Source: a virus. From it: DNA of 54,763 bases. The position numbers were made by a program, and so were the translations under genes. The notes below the pieces were generated by a model, which saw only the letters and a list, made by a program, of their open reading frames with translations, made no database searches and was not told the origin of the DNA. This document shows, piece by piece, positions 24,684 through 31,980 of the stretch. Position 1 is the stretch's first letter. Each line of letters starts with the position of its first letter. The DNA is taken from IMG/VR virus record IMGVR_UViG_3300017917_002109, positions 1 to 54,763 of that record; one strand, given 5' to 3'.

Positions 24684-25346
24684 CAACTTTTTATCCATTT
24701 CATATTGATCTCGATATCGAAGAAGCTCTGGAACCCAAGTATTTCGTTTTTCAACAAATAATAAGGGATCGTCATCTTCAACTGCCATAATAATAACCAA
24801 TTTATCTACAGGCGTACCAGTTAATTCCTCGTACATAATCGCATATGCTGCGCATTGCATAAAATATGTAGGAATATCTTCTCTGGATTTCTTACGACTA
24901 GATGTCTTATAATCAATAACAGATAATCTACCATCAAACTCTGCGATACAATCTACTGTACCTGCTAACCGCAAATGGTGAGAATATAGTCTCTTTTCTT
25001 GAAGATGCACATTATTAATTCTATGTAGTAAAGGCAAAATACTAGTAAATAATGGCTTATCAAAAATAGTTAGTTTATCAATAACGTTATTATTATTTAG
25101 ATAATCCTCACACTGTAAATGCAACTTAGAACCGCGCTTTGTTGCTCGTTGTGAGATTCTATTTGCTTCTTCCTCGCCTACTCTTTTTCTCCATTCAATT
25201 AATGCCTGCTTATTAAATGAAGATAGAATAGTTGTAACTGAAGGATACTTTTTACCTGTCGGGGTAGAATAAACCCTTGTCCCATCCGCTGCTGTTATTT
25301 GCTCGATAGCAGGGATATCTTTCACCTTAACATGATTATAGATCAT
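24672..25346 (-). CDS. PD-(D/E)XK (Cas4/RecB-like) exonuclease (224 aa)
   Basis: PD-(D/E)XK nuclease. Motifs: KYPSVTTILS near the start, RGSKLHLQCEDYL (helix with His), LAGTVDCIAEFDGRLSVIDYKT (catalytic D in GTVDCIAEF and D-Y-K in VIDYKTSSRK) and the QCAAYAIMYEE helix. In T4-like phages such enzymes act in DNA recombination or host DNA breakdown. The start at 25346 (MIYNHVKVKD) is chosen because an upstream ATG at 25403 would overlap the preceding gene by 53 bases. Confidence 0.85.
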   Translation of the reverse strand: MIYNHVKVKDIPAIEQITAADGTRVYSTPTGKKYPSVTTILSSFNKQALIEWRKRVGEEEANRISQRATKRGSKLHLQCEDYLNNNNVIDKLTIFDKPLFTSILPLLHRINNVHLQEKRLYSHHLRLAGTVDCIAEFDGRLSVIDYKTSSRKKSREDIPTYFMQCAAYAIMYEELTGTPVDKLVIIMAVEDDDPLLFVEKRNTWVPELLRYRDQYEMDKKLLTA

Positions 25347-25350
25347 AATT

Positions 25351-25659
25351 TTATTCCGTCTCTGGCACCGTCGCCAAAATTGCATTAATCTCTCTACATA
25401 CACCCATTACTTTAAAATGCAATGTATCCCATTCTGTATACCATTCAATTGAATGCTCTGGATTTTGCATACTATCTTTTTTAGCAATACAATAATGATT
25501 TGCAACTACATTCTCGGGAACAGCATAGGCAGATTCTGTGGGCTTCTCTGGATTTAATAGATCCTGCAATTCTATGCACTTACTAACTAGTAATTCTTTA
25601 TCTAAGTCTAGAACAATAGCATCTAATTGTTCTGAAGTAATATCTTCAACCTTAATCAT
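25351..25659 (-). CDS. Phage protein of unknown function (102 aa)
   Basis: A 102-aa acidic, helical soluble protein. I do not recognise a family. It stands between the GH19 endolysin (4-base gap) and the nuclease (4-base gap), clearly part of the same operon. Confidence 0.7.
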   Translation of the reverse strand: MIKVEDITSEQLDAIVLDLDKELLVSKCIELQDLLNPEKPTESAYAVPENVVANHYCIAKKDSMQNPEHSIEWYTEWDTLHFKVMGVCREINAILATVPETE

Positions 25660-25663
25660 TTGA

Positions 25664-26302
25664 TTATCCTTGTAAAACTTCTATGGCATGATTATAGTGT
25701 TTAATTCTATCTTCTAATCCTATGAATCCGCCGTTAATTCTCTTTGTTAACATTTTAATGTCTTGTGCGTCAGCTAATGCATTCAAGTTGTTCGAGTTCC
25801 AGAACCAGCATGCCGAGTTAAGTGCATAGTATGGTTGAGATAGAATATCTGGATTATCTACAAGGGTGTTGTCATCGAAGAATGCCTGAGAACATCTTGT
25901 GTAATTTGATCTACCTGTCAACTGGATTAGACCACGGCCTCTAAACTTCCAACCATCGCCTGTTGATTCGTCACCATTGCCCATTCTGTTAGCATACACT
26001 CTATTAGCAATCTTTTCAGGTTTACGGGCATATTGATTTGCTAGGTCATCTGTTGGGAAATACTTACCAAATATTTTGCGTAGTCCCTGAGCACTATAAT
26101 TTAGGTTTTCTTCCATTATAGTAAACCCGCCTGACTCGTGAGCGCATTGAGCAATGAACGCTGATACTCGTGCAATATCGTCAATATTGTATTGTGGTAG
26201 AGTTTCGCAAATAGAGCTGTACCATTCAGATACGTTTTTTACTCTTGGTAATAAATGATGTAGTTTCTCCTCAGTGAAATCAAATTTGAATCCTTCAGAC
26301 AT
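25664..26302 (-). CDS. GH19 chitinase-type endolysin (212 aa)
   Basis: Glycoside hydrolase family 19 lysozyme/chitinase fold as used by many phages. The catalytic Glu region is AFIAQCAHESGGFTIMEENL (residues about 48-67), followed by ANRMGNGDESTGDGWKFRGR and GLIQLTGRSNY, all family hallmarks. There is no signal peptide, so a holin would be needed for release. A TATAAATA late promoter is 52 bases upstream, which fits expression at the end of infection. Confidence 0.95.
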   Translation of the reverse strand: MSEGFKFDFTEEKLHHLLPRVKNVSEWYSSICETLPQYNIDDIARVSAFIAQCAHESGGFTIMEENLNYSAQGLRKIFGKYFPTDDLANQYARKPEKIANRVYANRMGNGDESTGDGWKFRGRGLIQLTGRSNYTRCSQAFFDDNTLVDNPDILSQPYYALNSACWFWNSNNLNALADAQDIKMLTKRINGGFIGLEDRIKHYNHAIEVLQG

Positions 26303-26353
26303 TTTTTAACCCTTTATAAAAAGAAATAGAGCCAATATTGCTACTGACTCTAT

Positions 26354-26361
26354 TATTTATA
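26354..26361 (-). promoter_or_regulatory. Late promoter TATAAATA for the endolysin operon
   Basis: Exact TATAAATA on the minus strand in the gap between PhoH and the GH19 endolysin, 52 bases before the endolysin start. Confidence 0.75.
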
Positions 26362-26365
26362 AGGG

Positions 26366-27121
26366 TTATGAACAGTATCGTGTTTCGTAATCTAGTCTAG
26401 CTAGAATATACTCTTTGACTATAGCTGATCTGACAATATCGTCTACGCCGAATTCAAATGTTTTGAAAGAGGGCATCATATCGGCGATTGCCATGAACTT
26501 TTTGAGTCCAGACATATCAGTTTTACGATAGAGGTCAGTTTGTCTAAAGTCTCCGCAGAATATAATTTTTGATCTGTTGCCAACTCTGGTTATTACAGAG
26601 TTAAGTTCCATATCCGTCATATTCTGACATTCGTCAACTATAATAATAGAATCTTCTAATGTTATACCTCTGACGAATGAAGTAATTAAAAATTTAATTG
26701 CTCCTTGTTCTTCTAGTCTTTGATAAGCATCTCCTCGGCTGAAAAGATCTTGACAAATTTCTATGTAAGGTTCAGTATATACTTCTGTTTTTTCCTTTTC
26801 GTCTCCTGGCAAGTGACCAATTTCCCTACTAGGTACTGCTGATCTAACTATTATAACTCGTTTGTAAGGATTGGATCTATCAAGGACCTCCTCTAATGCG
26901 TGATAGAGCGCAATAAATGTTTTACCTGTTCCCGCTACCCCATGGAGTAGCATTATATCAGATTCATCATAAGCATCAAAAAAGTGTTTCTGGTTTTCTG
27001 TCAATGGATCAATCGTTTTCATATCATCCAGTCTGATCTTTAGCTTATTAGATGAAGCGGTTGAAGCTAAAGTTAATGTAGGCTGGACGCTATGTGATTG
27101 ATTTGTTTTTGACTTTGCCAT
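26366..27121 (-). CDS. phoH: PhoH-like P-loop ATPase (251 aa)
   Basis: PhoH family. Walker A GVAGTGKT at residues 61-68, Walker B SIIIVDECQNM (about 162-172) and the conserved TENQKHFFDAY, PYIEICQDLF and RSKIIFCGDFRQTDL motifs. Widespread in marine and freshwater myoviruses, often expressed under phosphate stress in hosts; the biochemical role in phage is unclear. A strong terminator precedes it, so it starts a new unit. Confidence 0.95.
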   Translation of the reverse strand: MAKSKTNQSHSVQPTLTLASTASSNKLKIRLDDMKTIDPLTENQKHFFDAYDESDIMLLHGVAGTGKTFIALYHALEEVLDRSNPYKRVIIVRSAVPSREIGHLPGDEKEKTEVYTEPYIEICQDLFSRGDAYQRLEEQGAIKFLITSFVRGITLEDSIIIVDECQNMTDMELNSVITRVGNRSKIIFCGDFRQTDLYRKTDMSGLKKFMAIADMMPSFKTFEFGVDDIVRSAIVKEYILARLDYETRYCS

Positions 27122-27130
27122 GTATGCCCT

Positions 27131-27176
27131 CTTAAAGAAAAAGAAAGGGCAATCTAGCCTATAGCTATTGCCCTTC
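27131..27176 (-). terminator. Intrinsic terminator between the zinc-ribbon gene and PhoH
   Basis: AAGGGCAAT / ATTGCCCTT nine-pair stem followed by TCTTTTTCTTT on the minus strand. It ends the ligase-to-zinc-ribbon transcript. Confidence 0.88.
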
Positions 27177-27201
27177 TGTTAGTGTGGTTGATAAAAACAT
27201 T

Positions 27202-27459
27202 TTAACGTCTACTTAGTTTGTCTGCCAAGTTACTCTTGTAATTATTGTTGTGTATCTTAGACAAGACTTCTTTAAACCCATTATCCACTGTTCTGACCCC
27301 TAGACGGACAGGGTCACCCAGCGCCGGAGCACCTGTGAAATGGGATTCGTGATTCTTGGATTTGCAGGAAGGACACTCCTGCTCGGGACGGGAAGCGTAT
27401 GAACACATTACATTGAATATGTTTTCGCAATCATTACATTTTAATGTATAAAGAGGCAT
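27202..27459 (-). CDS. FmdB-type zinc-ribbon protein (85 aa)
   Basis: MPLYTLKCNDCENIFNVMCS followed by ECPSCKS is the FmdB-like zinc ribbon (two CxxC pairs at residues about 8-11 and 29-32 from this start). Function in phages is unknown, possibly transcription-related. The start at 27459 is chosen because family members begin MPxYxxxC; it overlaps the preceding gene by 26 bases. Confidence 0.8.
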   Translation of the reverse strand: MPLYTLKCNDCENIFNVMCSYASRPEQECPSCKSKNHESHFTGAPALGDPVRLGVRTVDNGFKEVLSKIHNNNYKSNLADKLSRR

Positions 27460-28000
27460 TATCGTACCATTCAGGTTTTTCTCGTTTTTTCCACGATGCA
27501 AGATGTTGCTTTGCACCTACATAATAATTTATATATGATCTGATGGAATTCCCGGATACTTTGTACTGATCTGGCATTGCAGGAGTAGGTTCCGTGAATT
27601 CAACATCCGGGATATTTTTCGGGATATTGTTAAGTAAAATAAAACACAAACCGTCTCGTTCGACCTTATGTGTTTTTCCATAGCGGTGAGTATATTCTTT
27701 ACATAGCTCCACAAGCATAGTTGCCAGCCACAAGTAATTTTGTTTACTTGCACGGGTCCAAACTGCAGATGGATGATTAGCATGCGTAGATTTATATAAA
27801 ACAGAATCTAAAGAAGACTCTAATTTCCAGCGGGTGATTCTTCGACCAGCTAGTGTAAGCTCTTTGGCTTCTACGCCGTCAAGCATACGATGCGCAGTCG
27901 ATAACAACTGAGCATATTCGAGAATCATCTTGACTACATGCTTGTCAGTATGTAATTTAGCGCATTCTTGTTGATCTTTATGTAAGTAGAAAATATTCAT
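27434..28000 (-). CDS. Conserved T4-like phage protein with CxDKHVVKM-type N terminus (188 aa)
   Basis: The N terminus (IFYLHKDQQECAKLHTDKHV VKMILEYAQLLSTAHR), HPSAVWTRASKQNYLWL, and the C-terminal half with KREKPEW are a family I recall from many myoviruses. It is sometimes labelled as a pyrimidine-dimer glycosylase-like protein, but I cannot confirm that activity. Soluble. The start overlaps the stop of the 57-aa AbrB-like gene (ATGA). Confidence 0.78.
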   Translation of the reverse strand: MNIFYLHKDQQECAKLHTDKHVVKMILEYAQLLSTAHRMLDGVEAKELTLAGRRITRWKLESSLDSVLYKSTHANHPSAVWTRASKQNYLWLATMLVELCKEYTHRYGKTHKVERDGLCFILLNNIPKNIPDVEFTEPTPAMPDQYKVSGNSIRSYINYYVGAKQHLASWKKREKPEWYDNASLYIKM

Positions 28001-28170
28001 GTATCATTAACCTTGCGAATTATAATTTTATCGCCGTCGGTATCGAAAGTCAAATTATCGCCCTCCTTCCAACCTGCTTCTTCTAGTAAATCAGGTGGAA
28101 AATTAAGTATGACGTCTTCACCGTCTTCCTCGAGTTTAACTGACCATTGCTTGTTAGAATTCGTGTTCAT
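27997..28170 (-). CDS. Small AbrB/MazE-like protein (57 aa)
   Basis: MNTNSNKQWSVKLEEDGEDV followed by ILNFPPDLLEEAGWKEGDNL and a KIIIRK end. The pattern (beta strand, FPPDLLEEAGWKEGD turn, beta strands) is that of the AbrB/SpoVT swapped-hairpin domain, common as a tiny protein in T4-like phages. It is linked by 4-base ATGA overlaps to both the ligase upstream and the 188-aa gene downstream. DNA binding is inferred from the fold only. Confidence 0.8.
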   Translation of the reverse strand: MNTNSNKQWSVKLEEDGEDVILNFPPDLLEEAGWKEGDNLTFDTDGDKIIIRKVNDT

Positions 28171-29498
28171 TTGATTTTCTTACTTGTGTCTGCAACGTCT
28201 TTGTCTTCACGCAGTTCAATGAAGATAGGCAGGAACAGACGTTCTTGATTGCCACCTTTATCTTTGATACGTGCGTTGTACTTAACCGTTACAATCTTAC
28301 CAATCATGTTCTTACGGTCTTTCCAATATTCATCACGCTGGGCATCAAGAAAACCTGAACCAACATTAACTTGAATAACACCGTCAGCTGATTCGCAAAT
28401 AATAGCACCAAGGCGGCCTGCGTTTTTACCTGTACCTTCTTCTACGCCAACGATAGCCAGATCACATTCAAGCTCACCTTTAAATTTGATCTGTTCCTTA
28501 GAACGCTTATCTTCCCAGATATTTGTCTTGGACTTGAGAATAGTACCTTCTTGACCTTCGGCCAGGAACTTCTCAAAAATAGATTGAGCCTGAACCTGAT
28601 TAGACACTTCTTTAGTCCAGACGATATCAACAAAATGACCAATAGAAGTTTTCTCTTTAAGAGATGCTACCTTATTGGTAAGTTCGGCAAAGCGTTCATC
28701 ATACTTAACCTTGTGGACACCTGCAGTAAAAGAAGTATAGGGAATAGCATCCCACAGTGTTACTCGCACCATATCCGCTTCTTTTTCGGACATTGTACCT
28801 TTAACACCCTTACTCAGAATACCGTTGCCTGTTTTACGATCAAGCGGCTTGCCTGCAGAGTCTACAACAAGAAGTTCGCCATCAAACACATAGTCGGCAC
28901 CATAATAAGAAGCAAGTTTGACCAAGGCGTCAGAAAATAGCTTACTCGGAATAAAAAGTTCTTTACCATTACGGCTCCTATATTCTACAGTGTTACCTTT
29001 GACGATTGCGTTGAATCGCATTCCGTCGAGCTTAAGCTGACAATAAGCGGGGAATTGGATTTTATCAACGAGCTTTTGGTCGAATCCAGAAGCCAGCATA
29101 ACCGGGTAGGTTGAAACAAGCCCAGGCCAGATTTTGTTCGCTGTCGCTTCGGATACTCCGCAACGGAGATCTTTTGCGATGATTTTTTCAATAACACTGG
29201 AATTTGACTCATCAAGTGACTCCAATACATTTTTAAGCAACTCAATTGCTGCGTTGCCTGTAACATTACGAGTTTGCAGATTCTGTTCGATCTGATCCAT
29301 CGCCCACGACAAAGACTTTTTACCTTTGGCGTTGTATGCAGGAATCTTACGAATGTAGAAACTGATTAGCGGGTCAAGTGCAAGCTTGATTACCCGTTGC
29401 AAATCTTTGTTATCTTTGTTCTGTTTAAGAATCGCTTCTTTAGCCAGACGAGAATTATCTGCGGCCAACGAATCAAAGATATCGGAGATTGTAGTCAT
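28167..29498 (-). CDS. 30: ATP-dependent DNA ligase gp30-like (443 aa)
   Basis: T4 gp30-type ligase. Nucleotidyltransferase motif I is QLKLDGMR with the AMP-accepting lysine at K156; motif III YVFDGELLVVD, motif IV EGTILKSK and motif V QIKFKGELECDL are visible. The N-terminal about 130 residues form the DNA-binding domain. Length is a little shorter than T4 (487 aa). Seals nicks in replication and repair. The start lies inside the preceding 48-aa frame; AAGGTG precedes it. Confidence 0.95.
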   Translation of the reverse strand: MTTISDIFDSLAADNSRLAKEAILKQNKDNKDLQRVIKLALDPLISFYIRKIPAYNAKGKKSLSWAMDQIEQNLQTRNVTGNAAIELLKNVLESLDESNSSVIEKIIAKDLRCGVSEATANKIWPGLVSTYPVMLASGFDQKLVDKIQFPAYCQLKLDGMRFNAIVKGNTVEYRSRNGKELFIPSKLFSDALVKLASYYGADYVFDGELLVVDSAGKPLDRKTGNGILSKGVKGTMSEKEADMVRVTLWDAIPYTSFTAGVHKVKYDERFAELTNKVASLKEKTSIGHFVDIVWTKEVSNQVQAQSIFEKFLAEGQEGTILKSKTNIWEDKRSKEQIKFKGELECDLAIVGVEEGTGKNAGRLGAIICESADGVIQVNVGSGFLDAQRDEYWKDRKNMIGKIVTVKYNARIKDKGGNQERLFLPIFIELREDKDVADTSKKIK

Positions 29499-29619
29499 GT
29501 TGATTTTTCACCTTACGTTTGTAACCAGTTTTGAGTTCGACTTTTCGCATACGATACTTCGGAGTACGAAGATCCTTAGCGACGTAGTCTCGCATAGGAA
29601 TGTCTTTAACCTGTTTCAT
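29473..29619 (-). CDS. Small basic phage protein (RDYVAK..LRTP, 48 aa)
   Basis: The sequence around MRDYVAKDLRTPKYRMRKVE resembles small conserved phage proteins with an (R/N)xxVAKxLRT motif and a Lys-rich tail. Unknown role. I chose the ATG at 29619 because the promoter -10 ends only 9 bases before it, so an upstream ATG at 29661 would not be transcribed. It overlaps the ligase start by 26 bases. Confidence 0.6.
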   Translation of the reverse strand: MKQVKDIPMRDYVAKDLRTPKYRMRKVELKTGYKRKVKNQHDYNLRYL

Positions 29620-29628
29620 AATACGTTT

Positions 29629-29657
29629 ATTATAATTGAAATCTTCGTCTGTGTCAA
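29629..29657 (-). promoter_or_regulatory. Consensus sigma-70 promoter TTGACA-17-TATAAT
   Basis: Perfect -35 TTGACA (29657-29652), 17-nt spacer, perfect -10 TATAAT (29634-29629). Drives the 48-aa gene, ligase and downstream genes. The -10 is only 9 bases from the first ATG, so the transcript is leaderless or almost so. Confidence 0.9.
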
Positions 29658-29673
29658 CCATAAAGATATTAAT

Positions 29674-29691
29674 AAAAAGGTTTTACCTTTT
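29674..29691 (-). terminator. Weak intrinsic terminator behind the 62-aa gene
   Basis: AAAAGGT-AAA-ACCTTTTT hairpin on the minus strand just after the stop of the 62-aa gene and before the ligase promoter. The stem is AT-rich, so strength is uncertain. Confidence 0.55.
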
Positions 29692-29704
29692 AACTGCTAC
29701 AAAT

Positions 29705-29893
29705 TTAAGCAAAAAATGGATGTTGTTCTGTATTTACGTTGAATGTAACGCTAGAATATTTGTGAGGTTCGGCCTCAACTTTAGACTTAGCAATTTCTAC
29801 ATCCTTGAGCGAGGCGTAAACACCTACAATGCTTTGCTTTTTATTGCGACCAATTTTATCTCGCCATGTCGCTTCAAGAATGTATCTAATCAT
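29705..29893 (-). CDS. Small phage protein of unknown function (62 aa)
   Basis: MIRYILEATWRDKIGRNKKQ, then SIVGVYASLKDVEIAKSKVE: a small alpha/beta protein. Start overlaps the DsbA-like stop (ATGA). Not recognised; the beta-alpha-beta pattern and operon position support it being real. Confidence 0.65.
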   Translation of the reverse strand: MIRYILEATWRDKIGRNKKQSIVGVYASLKDVEIAKSKVEAEPHKYSSVTFNVNTEQHPFFA

Positions 29894-30171
29894 GCTGCAG
29901 TCGAGGACATTGTAGTCTGCCCTGTAATAGTTTCATACATGGATTCGAATTCTTCATGCTCTTCGATTTCCTTGTTGAAGTTCTGCTTATGGTAAACTTT
30001 AGCAAGACGTCGGAAAGTCTTTTTGCTTAGTTCTTTATTCTCGCAGATAGTTTTAATTGCTTCACGAATAAATTCTCGCTCACCCTCAATACGAGTCATG
30101 CTTGCTGAAATCTCTTTCATGCAATCAAGAATTTCTTTACGATCTGTGGGGCTAGATGGAATTCCTGCCAT
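29890..30171 (-). CDS. dsbA: DsbA-like double-strand DNA-binding/late transcription protein (93 aa)
   Basis: Resembles T4 DsbA: a helical segment (SASMTRIEGEREFIREAIKT) and FRRLAKVYHKQNFNKEIEEH, matching T4 FNRLLALYHKDNRDVFEAET. T4 DsbA binds dsDNA near late promoters and has an accessory transcription role. I chose the ATG at 30171 because AAGGAAAT lies 9 bases before it; an ATG at 30201 would overlap the upstream gene. Confidence 0.78.
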   Translation of the reverse strand: MAGIPSSPTDRKEILDCMKEISASMTRIEGEREFIREAIKTICENKELSKKTFRRLAKVYHKQNFNKEIEEHEEFESMYETITGQTTMSSTAA

Positions 30172-30175
30172 AATA

Positions 30176-30940
30176 TTATTTCCTTTCAATATCTTCTTCA
30201 ATGCAATTTTCGCCGTATTGGATTTCGACGATTTTCAATGGCTTATCAGTTTCATTACAAAGCTGATGCCATTCAGTTTTCCTTAGATGGAGACTTTCAA
30301 ATTTATTGAACACTCCATAAAGGTCAACATCGGTGCTAGAGTTTAGTGTGTAAACTGTAGCTGTTCCTTCAGCAATGAACCAATGCTCAGCTCGCTCTTG
30401 GTGTCGTTGCATACTAAGGCACTTACCAGGATCAACAGTAAGTTCCTTAACTTTAACTTCTTTGCCTTGTTCATGTAGAACACGGTATACGCCCCATGGA
30501 CGTAGAGTTTTAGGCGCTTTCCAATCTTCGAGAATCCAAGAACTCGAATTCATCTTATCCTCGCCACCCACGCCAAATTCAAAATCAAGATTTAGATCCT
30601 GAACATCCATTTCAGGAATATTGGTAGATGTTCTATCTCCGCCGTTAGCAAAAATGATTTTTTCGTTAGGATACAATGTTCTGACAAAATTAATAGCATC
30701 ACGGGCACTACCATCGTCATCATTAAAAGTAATACAACGATCAACAATACCCATAGTTTCTACAACTGCTCGACGGTTCGCCAAGTCCATAAAGGGGCGG
30801 CCTTTTTTACGAGTCAGCCATTCATCAGAATTAATACCTACGACAAGAATATCGCCTAGCTTTTTTGCAGCTTTAAGATATGAAATATGGCCGGCGTGGA
30901 TAGGATCGAACCCGCCAGTAACTAAAACAACTTTTCTCAT
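30176..30940 (-). CDS. Nucleotidyltransferase (RfaE/TagD-like) fused to a mannose-6-P isomerase-type cupin (254 aa)
   Basis: Residues about 1-110 are a cytidylyltransferase domain with the HxGH signature in GGFDPIHAGHISYLKAAKKL. From about 140 on comes a cupin of the type-II phosphomannose isomerase kind (RPWGVYRVLHE, VDPGKCLSMQRHQERAEHWF, then GTATVY). Together these suggest synthesis or modification of a sugar nucleotide, perhaps for a surface glycan. The start overlaps the upstream stop by one base. Fusions of this kind are known in T4-like phages as far as I recall. Confidence 0.88.
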   Translation of the reverse strand: MRKVVLVTGGFDPIHAGHISYLKAAKKLGDILVVGINSDEWLTRKKGRPFMDLANRRAVVETMGIVDRCITFNDDDGSARDAINFVRTLYPNEKIIFANGGDRTSTNIPEMDVQDLNLDFEFGVGGEDKMNSSSWILEDWKAPKTLRPWGVYRVLHEQGKEVKVKELTVDPGKCLSMQRHQERAEHWFIAEGTATVYTLNSSTDVDLYGVFNKFESLHLRKTEWHQLCNETDKPLKIVEIQYGENCIEEDIERK

Positions 30941-31308
30941 TAGCGCCTCATACTTGAAATAGATTTTGCCTCGTCATCGTTAAAGATGGGAACGGCATTA
31001 GATTTGTGCATAGTACCAATACCTAGAATTTTGGTACCTGTATACTTAGGTGTCTGCTTGACGGTAACTGCGCCAGTATGGCCTGTATCCTTGCTCTTAA
31101 CTTCTTGAGTAACACGACCAGTAAGCTTGTACTCTAGTTGGTTAGAAGTTTTAAGCTGCTTAGATGTCGGACCGTACTTTTTAATGAGTTTTTGCCACTC
31201 AGCGTCCAACTCACGGGCACGTTTAGCCTCTTCTGCAGATTTAAACTTCTGTTTACCCTTTTTCTTACCGGTTGTAGAAAGCCAAGGACCTACGATGTGC
31301 ATTGTCAT
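30940..31308 (-). CDS. Conserved T4-like phage protein of unknown function (122 aa)
   Basis: Basic protein whose C terminus (KYTGTKILGIGTMHKSNAVP IF) is a signature I recall from many cyanophages and related myoviruses; the N-terminal half is Lys-rich with a helix around LDAEWQKLIKKYG. The ATG at 31308 is used because GGAG stands 8 bases upstream; a GTG at 31317 in the same frame is the alternative. It is first after a perfect promoter (31334-31362). Confidence 0.8.
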   Translation of the reverse strand: MTMHIVGPWLSTTGKKKGKQKFKSAEEAKRARELDAEWQKLIKKYGPTSKQLKTSNQLEYKLTGRVTQEVKSKDTGHTGAVTVKQTPKYTGTKILGIGTMHKSNAVPIFNDDEAKSISSMRR

Positions 31309-31333
31309 ACCGAACACTCCATAATATAATTAA

Positions 31334-31362
31334 ATTATAACACCTTTTTCAATATTTGTCAA
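31334..31362 (-). promoter_or_regulatory. Consensus sigma-70 promoter TTGACA-17-TATAAT
   Basis: Perfect -35 TTGACA (31362-31357), 17-nt spacer and TATAAT (31339-31334) with an extended TGT before it. It lies over the last codons of the frameshift-extension frame and drives the 122-aa gene and the genes after it. Confidence 0.92.
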
Positions 31363-31507
31363 ATGCTCTGTATTTGTGGTGGTTATATAATCTCGGATCG
31401 TTTTTGGGGTCATCTGGGACATCATATGAAACTGACCATGCATTGGTGACCTCTACCGGTTCGTCTCGTTTGAAAATCCGAGTTAGCCTTTCAAAGAGAC
31501 CCTGGAT
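31349..31507 (-). CDS. Start-less frame of 52 codons, probably reached by -1 frameshift
   Basis: The frame reads IQGLFERLTRIFKRDEPVEV, then TNAWSVSYDVPDDPKNDPRL and YNHHKYRAFDKY-stop. It looks like genuine protein (amphipathic helix, then Pro/Asp-rich and aromatic tail), but it contains no ATG, GTG or TTG. It begins exactly in the -1 frame after the A AAA AAA run of the preceding 165-aa gene. A slip there would give a 210-aa fusion. A 1-base sequence error in the homopolymer is the main alternative. Confidence 0.6.
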   Translation of the reverse strand: MQGLFERLTRIFKRDEPVEVTNAWSVSYDVPDDPKNDPRLYNHHKYRAFDKY

Positions 31508-31980
31508 TTTTTTGCTGGGGGTTCCTTTACCTTTTCTTCCTTCGGTGCAGGAGGTGGAAGCAAATCTGGGAATGCTTCACGAACAAGGTCTTCTTTAATG
31601 GACTTATATTTTGTTTGTAACTTACGATCCTTTGCCAAGCACAAGTCCTCGGCCTCTGACCAATGTACACCTTCTAGAAGTTGAATAAACAACTGTTCTT
31701 TTCTAAATTTGTTTACATTAGTGTTAGGATCAAGCCAAATATACATACGGCGGAATTCCTGAAACAAATTAGTCTCAGAATATCCAACCGGGATTTGCTT
31801 ATCCTTTTTAAACGGAGGCTCGCCGGCGGGCAAATCCATTTTTACATTAGGGTTGAAGTTAATTTGCAATAGACCACGCATAACCGGGTGGTCATATGCT
31901 CTAAAGACTTTAATTTTATCTTGACGTGAAGAAGCCTTCTCTACTTCTTCAAAGATTTGTGGGACAGATGTTCTCATCAA
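31483..31980 (-). CDS. Conserved phage protein (DUF6433-like), 165 aa
   Basis: Soluble helical protein starting MRTSVPQIFEEVEKASSRQD with PVMRGLLQINFNPNVKMDLP and a Lys/Pro-rich C terminus (LLPPPAPKEEKVKEPPAKK). I recall the family in T4-like phages (DUF6433), always next to RNase H, without function. Zero-frame ends SRVSLKG after the codons GCA AAA AAA, where a -1 slip would add 52 residues. Start overlaps the RNase H stop (ATGA). Confidence 0.75.
   Translation of the reverse strand: MMRTSVPQIFEEVEKASSRQDKIKVFRAYDHPVMRGLLQINFNPNVKMDLPAGEPPFKKDKQIPVGYSETNLFQEFRRMYIWLDPNTNVNKFRKEQLFIQLLEGVHWSEAEDLCLAKDRKLQTKYKSIKEDLVREAFPDLLPPPAPKEEKVKEPPAKKSRVSLKG
31507..31513 (-). promoter_or_regulatory. 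Candidate -1 frameshift site A AAA AAA with upstream SD-like AAAGGA
   Basis: In the 165-aa frame the codons are GCA AAA AAA TCC, giving the heptamer A AAA AAA. AAAGGA lies 9 bases upstream, similar in spacing to the stimulatory Shine-Dalgarno of the E. coli dnaX frameshift site. No strong stem-loop is seen downstream. Confidence 0.55.

Noticed and set aside
30895-30925. tRNA-like GATCGAACCCGCC on the plus strand
   Set aside because: It is the coding sequence of the FDPIHAGH region of the nucleotidyltransferase; no arms pair around it.
31356-31598. 80-codon plus-strand frame across the promoter and frameshift region
   Set aside because: It is antisense to two coding frames and the promoter, and has no ribosome binding site or recognisable sequence.
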